Part shown: piece by piece, positions 53,409 to 61,212 of the stretch
Layout: the number at the start of each line of letters is the position of its first letter
How positions within the stretch are numbered: position 1 is the stretch's first letter
Source: an uncultured Selenomonadaceae bacterium
GTDB taxonomy: Bacteria > Bacillota > Negativicutes > Selenomonadales > Selenomonadaceae
NCBI GenBank assembly: GCA_902778455.1
Contig: CACYXR010000014.1
Coordinates: 31,999-95,998, forward strand
Reading direction: 5' to 3'
Length of the DNA: 64,000 nucleotides
Position numbers and translations under genes: made by a program
Notes under the pieces: model-generated
Database searches by the model: none
The model's input: the letters and a program-made list of their open reading frames with translations, nothing else
What the model was told of the DNA's origin: nothing

Positions 53409-54593
53409 TCACGATAACCGCCCTTTGAAATCCTCGTAACCGAAGCGGCGGACGATATGCCATCCGTCATTTTCCGCCGCGACGATGGCGGGCAGCGCCA
53501 TGCCGTTGAAGGTGTTGTTCTTGACCATCGAATAAATCGCCATGTCGCCAAACACGATCCGCGTGCCGCGCGTCAGCGGTTCGTCAAAGGAATAATCGCC
53601 GATGACGTCCCCCGCGAGACAGGTCGGTCCCGCGAGCCGATAGGTGTGCGCTTTCTCCCCCGCTTCCCCCGAGCCGTAAAGCGGCGGGCGGTACGGCATC
53701 TCGATTACATCGGGCATATGGCAGGCCGCCGACGTGTCGAGAACCGCCACGGGCAAACCGGACGTCTCCACCACGTCCAGCACCGTCGCCACAAGATCGC
53801 CCGCATGGTACGCGACAGCCTCGCCCGGTTCGAGATAGACAGTCAGCCCGTATTTTTCTTTCATGCGCCGGATGCAGGACGAGAGCAATCCGAGATTGTA
53901 GCCCGGCTTCGTGATATGGTGACCGCCGCCGAAATTCACCCATTGCATCTGCGGAAGATAATCGCCGAACTTTTCCTCGAAGACGTCCAGCGTCTCCGCC
54001 AGCGGCTCCGCCCCCTGCTCGCAGAGCGTATGGAAATGCAGCCCGCTGATCCCGTCGAGCGCCTCCGGCTCGAAATCGGCAAGGCGAACGCCGAGCCGGG
54101 AGCCGGGCGCGCAGGGGTCGTAAATCGGCGTGTCCTGTGTCGAATGCTCCGGATTCACGCGAAGCCCGCAGACCGCCCCTGCCGCCAGCGCCTTTGCCCC
54201 GAAACGTTTCCATTGGTCAAAGGAATTGAAAACGATATGATCGGCATAGGTCAGAAGCTCGTCAAACTCGTCCTCGCGATAGGCGGGAGAAAAAACGTGC
54301 GTCTCGCCGCCCATTTTCTCCCTGCCCAGCCGCGCCTCGAAAAGCCCGCTGGCCGTGCTGCCGTCAAGATATACGCGAATCAGCGGATAAAACCGGAACA
54401 TCGAGAACGCCTTTTGCGCGAGCAAAATCCGGCAGCCCGTCTCCCGCTTCACCCGCGCCAAAACAGAAAGATTCCGCGTGAGCCGCGCCTCGTCCACGAT
54501 ATACGACGGGGTCGGCGCCTCCGCCCAGACGCGGGCCATACCCGGCGGCGCCGCTTCCAAGCCCATAACGCGGACATTGTTATTATCTCTCAT
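53409..54593 (-). CDS. nspC: Carboxynorspermidine/carboxyspermidine decarboxylase
   Basis: 394 residues from ATG 54593 (MRDNNNVRVMG), GGGGGATC upstream. Fold III PLP-dependent decarboxylase: TPSYIVDEARLTRNL, Lys in RILLAQKAFSMF, the GGGHHITKPGYN block, EPGEAVAYHAGD, and LDTSAACHMPDVIEMPYRP. It removes CO2 from carboxy(nor)spermidine, the last step of the aspartate-semialdehyde-dependent route to spermidine. It pairs with the dehydrogenase at 54860-56059. A terminator-like hairpin sits directly ahead of its SD. Confidence 0.95.
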   Translation of the reverse strand: MRDNNNVRVMGLEAAPPGMARVWAEAPTPSYIVDEARLTRNLSVLARVKRETGCRILLAQKAFSMFRFYPLIRVYLDGSTASGLFEARLGREKMGGETHVFSPAYREDEFDELLTYADHIVFNSFDQWKRFGAKALAAGAVCGLRVNPEHSTQDTPIYDPCAPGSRLGVRLADFEPEALDGISGLHFHTLCEQGAEPLAETLDVFEEKFGDYLPQMQWVNFGGGHHITKPGYNLGLLSSCIRRMKEKYGLTVYLEPGEAVAYHAGDLVATVLDVVETSGLPVAVLDTSAACHMPDVIEMPYRPPLYGSGEAGEKAHTYRLAGPTCLAGDVIGDYSFDEPLTRGTRIVFGDMAIYSMVKNNTFNGMALPAIVAAENDGWHIVRRFGYEDFKGRLS

Positions 54594-54607
54594 TTCTGAT
54601 CCCCCAT

Positions 54608-54641
54608 AAAAAAGTGAGGTGTGAATCACTCCACACCTCAC
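54608..54641 (-). terminator. Terminator-like hairpin before nspC
   Basis: On the minus strand GTGAGGTGTG...CACACCTCAC is followed by TTTTTT and then, within 10 bp, the nspC SD (GGGGGA). It lies between the dehydrogenase and nspC and could work as an attenuator. Confidence 0.65.
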
Positions 54642-54671
54642 GCTATATCAATGCCAATAAAGCTTGCAAAA

Positions 54672-54811
54672 CTTGCCTTCCCCTTGAGGGGAAGGTGGCG
54701 CGCGGAGCGCGACGGATGAGGTGTCAGAACGCAACGCTAAATACGCGCGCAACGGTAGTGCCACCTCACCCCCCGCCTGCGGCGGTACCCTCCCCTCAAG
54801 GGGAGGGCAAG
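54672..54811. repeat. Two opposed REP-like units
   Basis: Left: CTTGCCTTCCCCTTGAGGGG, AAGGTGGCGCGCGGAGCGCG, ACGGATGAGGTG. Right: CACCTCACC, CCGCCTGCGGCGG, CCTCCCCTCAAGGGGAGGG. Confidence 0.8.
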
Positions 54812-54859
54812 AGTGTGTGGTTTCACACATGTTAAGATAAACCAGCTAGGTTTTATCCA

Positions 54860-56059
54860 TCAGTCCACCAGTTTCGGCGCGAAATTCTCCTGCCAGGGCA
54901 GGCCCCATTTGTTCAGCGCGTCCATGAACGGATCGGGATCGAACTCCTCGATATTGAACACGCCCGGTCCCTTCCAGGTGCCGTTCATCACCAGCATCGC
55001 GCCGATCATCGCCGGGACGCCCGTAGTGTAGGAAATGGCCTGTGAGCCGACTTCTCTGTAGCACTCCTGATGGTCGCAGACGTTGTAGAGATAATACGTC
55101 TTGTCCTTGCCGTCCTTCTTGCCGCGGAAAATGCAGCCGATGTTCGTCTTGCCCTTCGTACGCGGACCTAGGCTCGCCGGATCGGGCAGCACCGCCTTCA
55201 GGAATTGCAGCGGGATGATCTTCTTGCCCTCGAAGTCGATGGGCTCGATGGACGTCATGCCGACGTTCTCAAGGCATTTCAGATGCGTCAGATAGCTCTG
55301 GCCGAAGGTCATGAAGAAGCGGATGCGCTTGATGCCGGGGATATTCAGCGCCAGCGACTCGATCTCCTCATGGTGCAGGAGGTACATATCCTTCGGGCCG
55401 ACCTGGTCGAAGTCGTAGACGCGCTTGATCTCCATCGGCTGCGTGTAGACCCACTTGCCGTCCTCCCAATAGCTGCCCTTGGCCGAGACTTCGCGGATAT
55501 TGATCTCCGGGTTGAAGTTCGTGGCAAACGGATAGCCGTGATCGCCGCCGTTGCAGTCGAGGATGTCGATATACTCGATGGTGTCGAACTGATGCTTCAG
55601 CGCATACGCCGAGAAAACGCCCGTGACGCCCGGATCGAAGCCGGAGCCGAGGAGCGCGGTAATCCCCGCGTCCTTGAAACGATCGCGGTACGCCCACTGC
55701 CATTTATACTCGAAATGCGCCGTATCGGGCGGCTCATAATTCGCCGTATCCACATAATTCGTCTTCGTGGCGAGGCAGGCGTCCATGATGGAAAGATCCT
55801 GATACGGAAGCGCCAGATTCAGGACCACATCCGGCTTCTCCTTCTCGATCAAAGCGACAAGTTCGTTGACGTTGTCCGCGTCCACCTGCGCCGTCGTGAT
55901 CTTCGTTTTTCCGCCGCCGAGCTTCTCCTTGAACGCGTCACATTTCGATTTCGTGCGGCTCGCGATGCAGATCGCATCAAACGCCTCGCTGTTCTGGCAG
56001 CACTTATGAATGGCAACGCCGGCCACGCCGCCCGCGCCGATAATCAAAGCCTTCCCCAT
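54860..56059 (-). CDS. Carboxynorspermidine/carboxyspermidine dehydrogenase (saccharopine dehydrogenase-like)
   Basis: 399 residues. N-terminal Rossmann start KALIIGAGGVAGVAIHKC, then NLALPYQDLSIMDACLATKTNYVDTANYE, the LGSGFDPGVTGVFSAYA block and DILDCNGGDHGYPFATNFNPEINIREV. It condenses aspartate semialdehyde with a diamine (putrescine or diaminopropane) using NADPH, feeding NspC. ATG 56059 with GGGGGAATC upstream. It is transcribed toward nspC, separated by repeats and a hairpin. Confidence 0.95.
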   Translation of the reverse strand: MGKALIIGAGGVAGVAIHKCCQNSEAFDAICIASRTKSKCDAFKEKLGGGKTKITTAQVDADNVNELVALIEKEKPDVVLNLALPYQDLSIMDACLATKTNYVDTANYEPPDTAHFEYKWQWAYRDRFKDAGITALLGSGFDPGVTGVFSAYALKHQFDTIEYIDILDCNGGDHGYPFATNFNPEINIREVSAKGSYWEDGKWVYTQPMEIKRVYDFDQVGPKDMYLLHHEEIESLALNIPGIKRIRFFMTFGQSYLTHLKCLENVGMTSIEPIDFEGKKIIPLQFLKAVLPDPASLGPRTKGKTNIGCIFRGKKDGKDKTYYLYNVCDHQECYREVGSQAISYTTGVPAMIGAMLVMNGTWKGPGVFNIEEFDPDPFMDALNKWGLPWQENFAPKLVD

Positions 56060-56158
56060 GATGATTCCCCCTTGTGTATATGTATCGCTCTATATGTTCC
56101 TGTAACGATAGCAATAGCATAGCAAATCCGCCCCGCCGCGTCAAATCGAGCGGCTCCT

Positions 56159-57388
56159 TTACCGGTTCACCAGCCGGTGCAGCTTGTCCTCCATCTTTCT
56201 CAGACAGGTCTTCAGCTCGTATCGTTCCAGCACCGTTTCCCGCGCCGCCTTTCCCAGCTTTGCGGCCAGCGCCCGGTCGTCCAGGAGCTCCTCCGCCCGC
56301 CGCGCGATATGGTGCGGCGAACGGAAATCCGCGATCAGGGCGTTGACGCCGTCCTCCATGACCTCGCGCACCGGCGGCGTATCCGAGCCGACGATCGCGC
56401 AGCCGCAGCTCATCGCCTCCAGCGCCGACCATGACAGCACGAAAGGCCGCGTCAGATAAATATGGACGTCCGAGGCCTGCAGGATTTTCCGATAGTCGCC
56501 CCGCGTCCGCAGCCCGACGAAATGCACGCGCTTCTCGTCGTAGCCGCCCTTCTTCTCCTCCTCCGCCCGGTAGCTGGTCCCCGCGAGCTGCGCGCCGTAG
56601 CAGATGCGGTCCGCGCCGACGATCACCGCGTGGCACTTCGGGCGGCGGGCCAAAAGCTCCCGCACGGCATCCATGAAATACGGGAACCCCCGGTACATTT
56701 CAAGCCCCCGCGCCACATACGTCACGATCTCCTCGTCCTCGCCGATGGAAATCTTCCCGTCGTCCAGCGTCAGCCCGCGCCTTCGCTCCGGCGTCAGGAA
56801 ATCCGTGTCGATGCCGTCGTGGATGATCGACAGCTTGGGGCGGAACTCCGGCGGAAACTGCTCGTACTGCCACTTCGTCGGCGTGACGCCCGCGTCCGCG
56901 CCCTCCAAAGCCAAAAGATGATGGGCGTTTCGCGTGCGGATCGAGATCCTGTCCCTGAGCTCCGGTATCTCGTCGGGAAACCAGAAGGCGTCCGCCTTTT
57001 CCGCGTGGTAATACCATTCAAAGTAACCGAGGACCGGCACCTTCGGGTACACGTCCTTCACGTAAAGCGTCGAGCCCCAGCCCGCGTGCCCGATCACGAC
57101 GTCCGGCTCGAAATCCTGCTCCCGCTTCAGCCAATTCATCGAACGGACGATCTGCTGTCCGTCCAGCACCGCCTCCGCCGCCGGGGAAAGCGGCCCCGAG
57201 GCGTCGGCCCATTTCTGCGCCTTTTCCTTCGGCGCGTTGTAAAGGCCGAGCTCCACATCCTGCAGCGTCGTGCCGATGGCGTTCTCCTTCGCGAGAAACA
57301 CCACGCGGTTTTTCGGATCCCGGGCAAGATACGGCGCGAGATGGAGGAACTGCCCCGGAAACGACGGATGGATCACCAGGATATTCAA
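56159..57388 (-). CDS. Glycosyltransferase, GT4-like (GT-B fold)
   Basis: 409 residues with a TTG start at 57388 behind GGGGGAGCTGC. N-terminal acceptor domain (MNILVIHPSFPGQFLHLAPYLA) and C-terminal donor domain with VTYVARGLEMYRGFPYFMDAV, DVHIYLTRPFVLSWSALEAMSCGCAIVGSDTPPVREVMEDG, where the EAMSCG Glu and PxRE pattern bind the nucleotide sugar. It likely transfers a sugar to an envelope glycan. No other polysaccharide genes are near, so the product is unknown. Confidence 0.92.
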   Translation of the reverse strand: MNILVIHPSFPGQFLHLAPYLARDPKNRVVFLAKENAIGTTLQDVELGLYNAPKEKAQKWADASGPLSPAAEAVLDGQQIVRSMNWLKREQDFEPDVVIGHAGWGSTLYVKDVYPKVPVLGYFEWYYHAEKADAFWFPDEIPELRDRISIRTRNAHHLLALEGADAGVTPTKWQYEQFPPEFRPKLSIIHDGIDTDFLTPERRRGLTLDDGKISIGEDEEIVTYVARGLEMYRGFPYFMDAVRELLARRPKCHAVIVGADRICYGAQLAGTSYRAEEEKKGGYDEKRVHFVGLRTRGDYRKILQASDVHIYLTRPFVLSWSALEAMSCGCAIVGSDTPPVREVMEDGVNALIADFRSPHHIARRAEELLDDRALAAKLGKAARETVLERYELKTCLRKMEDKLHRLVNR

Positions 57389-57459
57389 AGCAGCTCCCCC
57401 CTTTTTGTTTGTAACTATTACTCAATCTTCCCACATGCATAATTTCAACAAACTTATTT

Positions 57460-57488
57460 ATTATACCGTATACTAATACTTTAGTAAC
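57460..57488 (-). promoter_or_regulatory. Promoter of the glycosyltransferase gene
   Basis: Minus-strand TTACTA, 17-bp spacer, TATAAT. ACTAATACTTTAGT, an inverted repeat, overlaps the -35 and could bind a repressor. Confidence 0.55.
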
Positions 57489-57506
57489 GCAAAAGTTCAC
57501 AATATC

Positions 57507-57647
57507 TTGCCTTCCCCTTGAGGGGAAGGGGGACCGCCGCAGGCGGTGGATGAGGTGGCAATAACGTAACGCTTGAACCAATCGCTGCGGTTTGACACCT
57601 CATCCGACGCCCTTCGGGCGCCACCTTCCCCTCGAGGGGAAGGCAAG
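57507..57647. repeat. Two opposed REP-like units
   Basis: Left: CTTGCCTTCCCCTTGAGGGG, GGGACCGCCGCAGGCGGT, GGATGAGGTG. Right: ACACCTCATCCGACGCCC, GGGCGCCACC, TTCCCCTCGAGGGG. They fill most of the 340-bp gap between the T1SS operon and the glycosyltransferase. Confidence 0.8.
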
Positions 57648-57728
57648 GGATAATTGTTCCTTGCAAAGTCCTTTTGCCATCAAGATTCGGATTGATTTTA
57701 AGTGTGGGAAGTTTGAGTTTTTTATTCC

Positions 57729-59849
57729 TTACCCCATTTGCAGCGAATACAGCTTATGATAGATGCCCTGCTTCTCCAAAAGCTCGTCGTGGCTGCCGGC
57801 CTCCGCGATGCGGCCGTGGTCGATGACCACGATGGCGTCGCAGTCCCGTACCGTCGAAAGCCGGTGCGCGATCATGATCATCGTGCGCCCCTTCGCGATC
57901 GGCTCGATATTCTCCATGATGATATGCTCGGATTCGTAGTCGAGGGCGCTGGTCGCCTCGTCGAAAATCAGCACGCGGGGATCAGAAATCAACGCGCGGG
58001 CAATCGCCACGCGCTGCCGCTGGCCGCCGGAAAGCAGGCTGCCGCGTTCGCCGACGAACGTCTCATACCCCTGCGCCATCTCCGAGATGAAATCGTCCGC
58101 CCCCGCCAGCTTCGCGGCATGGACCACTTCCTCGTGAGTCGCGTTCGGACAGGCGATCTTGATATTCTCCTCGATAGTTCCGCTGAACAGCATGCTGTCC
58201 TGCAGCACCACGCCGATCTGCCGGCGCAGCCAGGCCGGCTCCACCTGCGCGATATCGACGCCGTCGATCAGGATGCGCCCCGTCTCCGGCAGATACAAAC
58301 GCTGGATCAGCTTCGTCAGCGTGCTCTTGCCCGAGCCCGACCGCCCGACGATGCCCACCTTCATGCCCGCGGGAATCTTCAGGTTGATATTGTCCAGTAC
58401 CCGGCCGCCCTCCTGCGTATAGCGGAAGCACATCTTGTCGATCTCGATAGTCCCTGCGAGGCTCGGCAGCGTCGTGCGGCTCGGATTGAATGCCGGCTCC
58501 GTCTCCTCGTTCATGATATCGCCCATGCGCTCCATCGAGACGCGCGTCTGCTGGAAATACTGCCACATGCCCACCAGCCGCATGATCGGCATGATGATCT
58601 GCCCTGCCAGCATCTGGAACGCGATCAAATCGCCCACCGTCAGCTCGCGCTCCATGACGATATACGCGCCGACCCAGAGGATCGACAGATTGAAGATATT
58701 CTGCAGGAACGTACCGACGGAATTCGCCACGTTCGTCACATGGACCACCCGCAGCACGCTGGTGCACAAACGTGCCAGCAGTTCCTCATAGCGCCGGATG
58801 AAATGGCGCTCGACGCTGGTCGCCTTCACCGTCCGGATGCCCGTAATCGTCTCGATCAAAAAGGAACGGTTCTCACTGCCCACCAGGAAGCGGTCGTTGA
58901 TCATCCGCTTGTAGATCGGCGCGGCCACCAGATTCAGCGCCACAAAAAACGGGATGATCAGAAGCACCACGAAGCTCAGCGTCCGGCTGTAGACGAACAT
59001 GACCGTCAGATACACCACCGCGAACACCGTGTCCAGCACGATAGTCAGCGACGAGCCCGTCAGGAAATTCCGCAGGTTTTCCAGCTCTCCGGCGCGGGAC
59101 ACCACGTCGCCCACCTGCCATTTCGAGAAATACCGGATCGGCAGCGCCGTGATCGTATGGAACAGCCGGCTTGAAAGCGCCACGTCCATCTTGCTCGTGA
59201 TATTCGTGAACAAATAGCCGCGCAGCGCCATCATCCAGTTCTGGAAAATCGCGCAGAGCGCCATGCCCAGCACCAGGATATCCAGCGCATCCGTCGCGCG
59301 GTGGACCAGCACCTTGTCGATGATATTCTTCGTGAAGAACGGCGCGGCAAGCCCCAGCAGCTGCAGGCAGAACGAAAGGAAAATCACGTGCCTGAGATAC
59401 TTGCCGTACTTCATCACCACCGGGAAGAACCACTTGAAGCCGAACGTTCCCGCCTTCTCCTCCAGCTCGAACCGCCGCGTGAAAAGAATCGCCTCGCCGG
59501 TCCAGTCCTCCAGCACCCGCGCCCGATCCGCCTGCATCACATCCTGGGAAAACGAAGGATCGATGATATACATCGCCTCGTCCCGAAAACCCGCGATGAC
59601 GAGATACCGTCCGTCCTTCATATGGATCATCGCCGGATACACCAGTGCCGGCAGGTTCGCCTCGGTCAGCCCCTCATAGGAGCGCGCCTTCAGCTTCAGA
59701 TCGCGGGCCGCGCGCACGATCGTCACCGTGTCCACCGTGCCTTCCTCCAGCACATAGGCGCGCTCGAGCTGGCGATAGTCCGCCGGAATATTGAAATGCT
59801 TTGAAATCGTGACCAGGGCCATCAGCCCCGTATCCACCTGCTTCGCCAT
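57729..59849 (-). CDS. Type I secretion ABC exporter, second copy (HlyB-like)
   Basis: 706 residues. N-terminal C39-like domain (1-130) without the catalytic Cys, six-helix membrane domain (about 155-430) and ATPase domain with GRSGSGKSTLTKLIQ (Walker A), LLSGGQRQRVAIARAL (signature) and RVLIFDEATSALD (Walker B). Exporters with a dead C39 domain move unprocessed proteins such as RTX toxins or adhesins. ATG 59849 lies 1 bp after the hlyD stop. The paired exporter upstream is about 40% identical in overall layout but divergent in sequence (visual impression only). Confidence 0.93.
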   Translation of the reverse strand: MAKQVDTGLMALVTISKHFNIPADYRQLERAYVLEEGTVDTVTIVRAARDLKLKARSYEGLTEANLPALVYPAMIHMKDGRYLVIAGFRDEAMYIIDPSFSQDVMQADRARVLEDWTGEAILFTRRFELEEKAGTFGFKWFFPVVMKYGKYLRHVIFLSFCLQLLGLAAPFFTKNIIDKVLVHRATDALDILVLGMALCAIFQNWMMALRGYLFTNITSKMDVALSSRLFHTITALPIRYFSKWQVGDVVSRAGELENLRNFLTGSSLTIVLDTVFAVVYLTVMFVYSRTLSFVVLLIIPFFVALNLVAAPIYKRMINDRFLVGSENRSFLIETITGIRTVKATSVERHFIRRYEELLARLCTSVLRVVHVTNVANSVGTFLQNIFNLSILWVGAYIVMERELTVGDLIAFQMLAGQIIMPIMRLVGMWQYFQQTRVSMERMGDIMNEETEPAFNPSRTTLPSLAGTIEIDKMCFRYTQEGGRVLDNINLKIPAGMKVGIVGRSGSGKSTLTKLIQRLYLPETGRILIDGVDIAQVEPAWLRRQIGVVLQDSMLFSGTIEENIKIACPNATHEEVVHAAKLAGADDFISEMAQGYETFVGERGSLLSGGQRQRVAIARALISDPRVLIFDEATSALDYESEHIIMENIEPIAKGRTMIMIAHRLSTVRDCDAIVVIDHGRIAEAGSHDELLEKQGIYHKLYSLQMG

Positions 59850-59850
59850 C

Positions 59851-61212
59851 TTACCGCTCCCTCAGAGACTCGCTGGTATAGCGGCGGAACGGATCGAGGA
59901 AGAAGTCGATGATGCGCTTCTCCTTGATCTTGATCTCCGCCGAAACGCTCATGCCCGGAACGAGAGGCGCAATCCGCCCGCCGATACTGACCTCTTCCTT
60001 CTCCGGCTTCAGCAGCAGGCGGAATTTCCGGTTCTTCTCCGGATCGCGGCTGTCGTCATAAGCGTCCGCGCTGATCTCCTCCACCGTAGCCGTGATAATG
60101 CCGAACTTCTGGAAATCAAACGTCTCCACCTTCACCTCGGCCTCCTGGCCGAGCTTGATGAAGCCGATATCCTTGTTCTCCGCGTACACCTCGAACTGCA
60201 GGCGCACATCGTCCGGCACCACCATCATCAAAGGCTGCGCGTCCGTCACGATGCCGCCCACCGTGTGCACGGACAGATTGTAGACGCGGCCGTCGCAGGG
60301 CGCGACGATCGTCGCCATGCGCGTATCCTCCTCCGCCTTCTTGATGGCCTCCTGCAGCGAATAATACTCCTTGCGCGCCTCCACAAGGCTCGTCATGATA
60401 TCCTTGTGATAAGCCGCGTCCACGTTTGCCAGCCGCTGCTCCGCCTCGGCGATCTCCGACTGCGTCGCGATGATCGTATCCAGCGTCGACTGCGCGTTCT
60501 TCGCGTACTCGATGCGCTGCGCCCTCTGCTCCAAAAGCTGGAACTCCGCGATGGCGTTCTGCCGCACCAGCGTCTCCAGGCGATCCTCCTTCTCCTGCGC
60601 GATGGCCAGCCCCTCGTTGTACTTCTCGTAAGTCGTCTGCGCCGACGCCAGCGCCGCACGCTTCTGCGCGACGATATTCTGCGCCACCTCCACCTGCGTG
60701 CGGTAGTCCCGCGTCCGGCTCTGGTAGAGCGCCATCTCCGCCGAAAGATCATGGGCCTCGAGATCCGGGTCCCTGGCCGGCGTGAACGGCTTGCCGGACA
60801 GCTCCGCCTCCAGCCGCGCGATATCGAGCCGGTAAAAAGCGGCCCGCTTCTTCAGGCTGTCAAAATCCGCCCTCGGAGTCGTCGGATCGAGGCGCACCAG
60901 CACATCGCCCTCATCGACGTCCTGCCCTTCCTTGACGAGGATCTCCTTGATAATGCCCTTGTTCTTGACCTGCACCGTCTTGGCCTGTCCCGACGGGATC
61001 ACCTTGCCGGTGGCCACAGCCACCTCGTTGATATGGCCCAGGATCGACCACAAAAGAGTCACCACCAGGAGCGCCAGGATCGACATCATCACCATGCGCC
61101 CCACCGGGGAAGGCGGCGTCTCCGTCACCTCCAGGATCGCAGGCAGGAACTCCGTCTCCTTCTCCTGCTCGTCGCCATGCACCAGCCAGTGCCACGCTTC
61201 CTTAATCGTCAC
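59851..61212 (-). CDS. HlyD-family membrane fusion protein
   Basis: 453 residues with a GTG start at 61212 overlapping the upstream ABC gene (GTGA). One N-terminal helix (MVMMSILALLVVTLLWSILG), lipoyl-like half (VATGKVIPSGQAKTVQVKNKGIIKEILVKEGQDVDEGDVLVRLDP), a long coiled-coil hairpin (about 120-310), the second lipoyl half (ATIVAPCDGRVYNLSVHTVGGIV) and a C-terminal beta domain ending LVPGMSVSAEIKIKEKRIIDFFLDPF. It bridges the inner-membrane exporter to an outer-membrane channel, which is not encoded here. Confidence 0.94.
   Translation of the reverse strand: MTIKEAWHWLVHGDEQEKETEFLPAILEVTETPPSPVGRMVMMSILALLVVTLLWSILGHINEVAVATGKVIPSGQAKTVQVKNKGIIKEILVKEGQDVDEGDVLVRLDPTTPRADFDSLKKRAAFYRLDIARLEAELSGKPFTPARDPDLEAHDLSAEMALYQSRTRDYRTQVEVAQNIVAQKRAALASAQTTYEKYNEGLAIAQEKEDRLETLVRQNAIAEFQLLEQRAQRIEYAKNAQSTLDTIIATQSEIAEAEQRLANVDAAYHKDIMTSLVEARKEYYSLQEAIKKAEEDTRMATIVAPCDGRVYNLSVHTVGGIVTDAQPLMMVVPDDVRLQFEVYAENKDIGFIKLGQEAEVKVETFDFQKFGIITATVEEISADAYDDSRDPEKNRKFRLLLKPEKEEVSIGGRIAPLVPGMSVSAEIKIKEKRIIDFFLDPFRRYTSESLRER

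Noticed and set aside
57389..57728. Possible CRISPR-like array from repeated CCTTCCCC motifs
   Set aside because: The repeats are inverted hairpin units in pairs, not regularly spaced direct repeats with unique spacers, and no cas genes are present.
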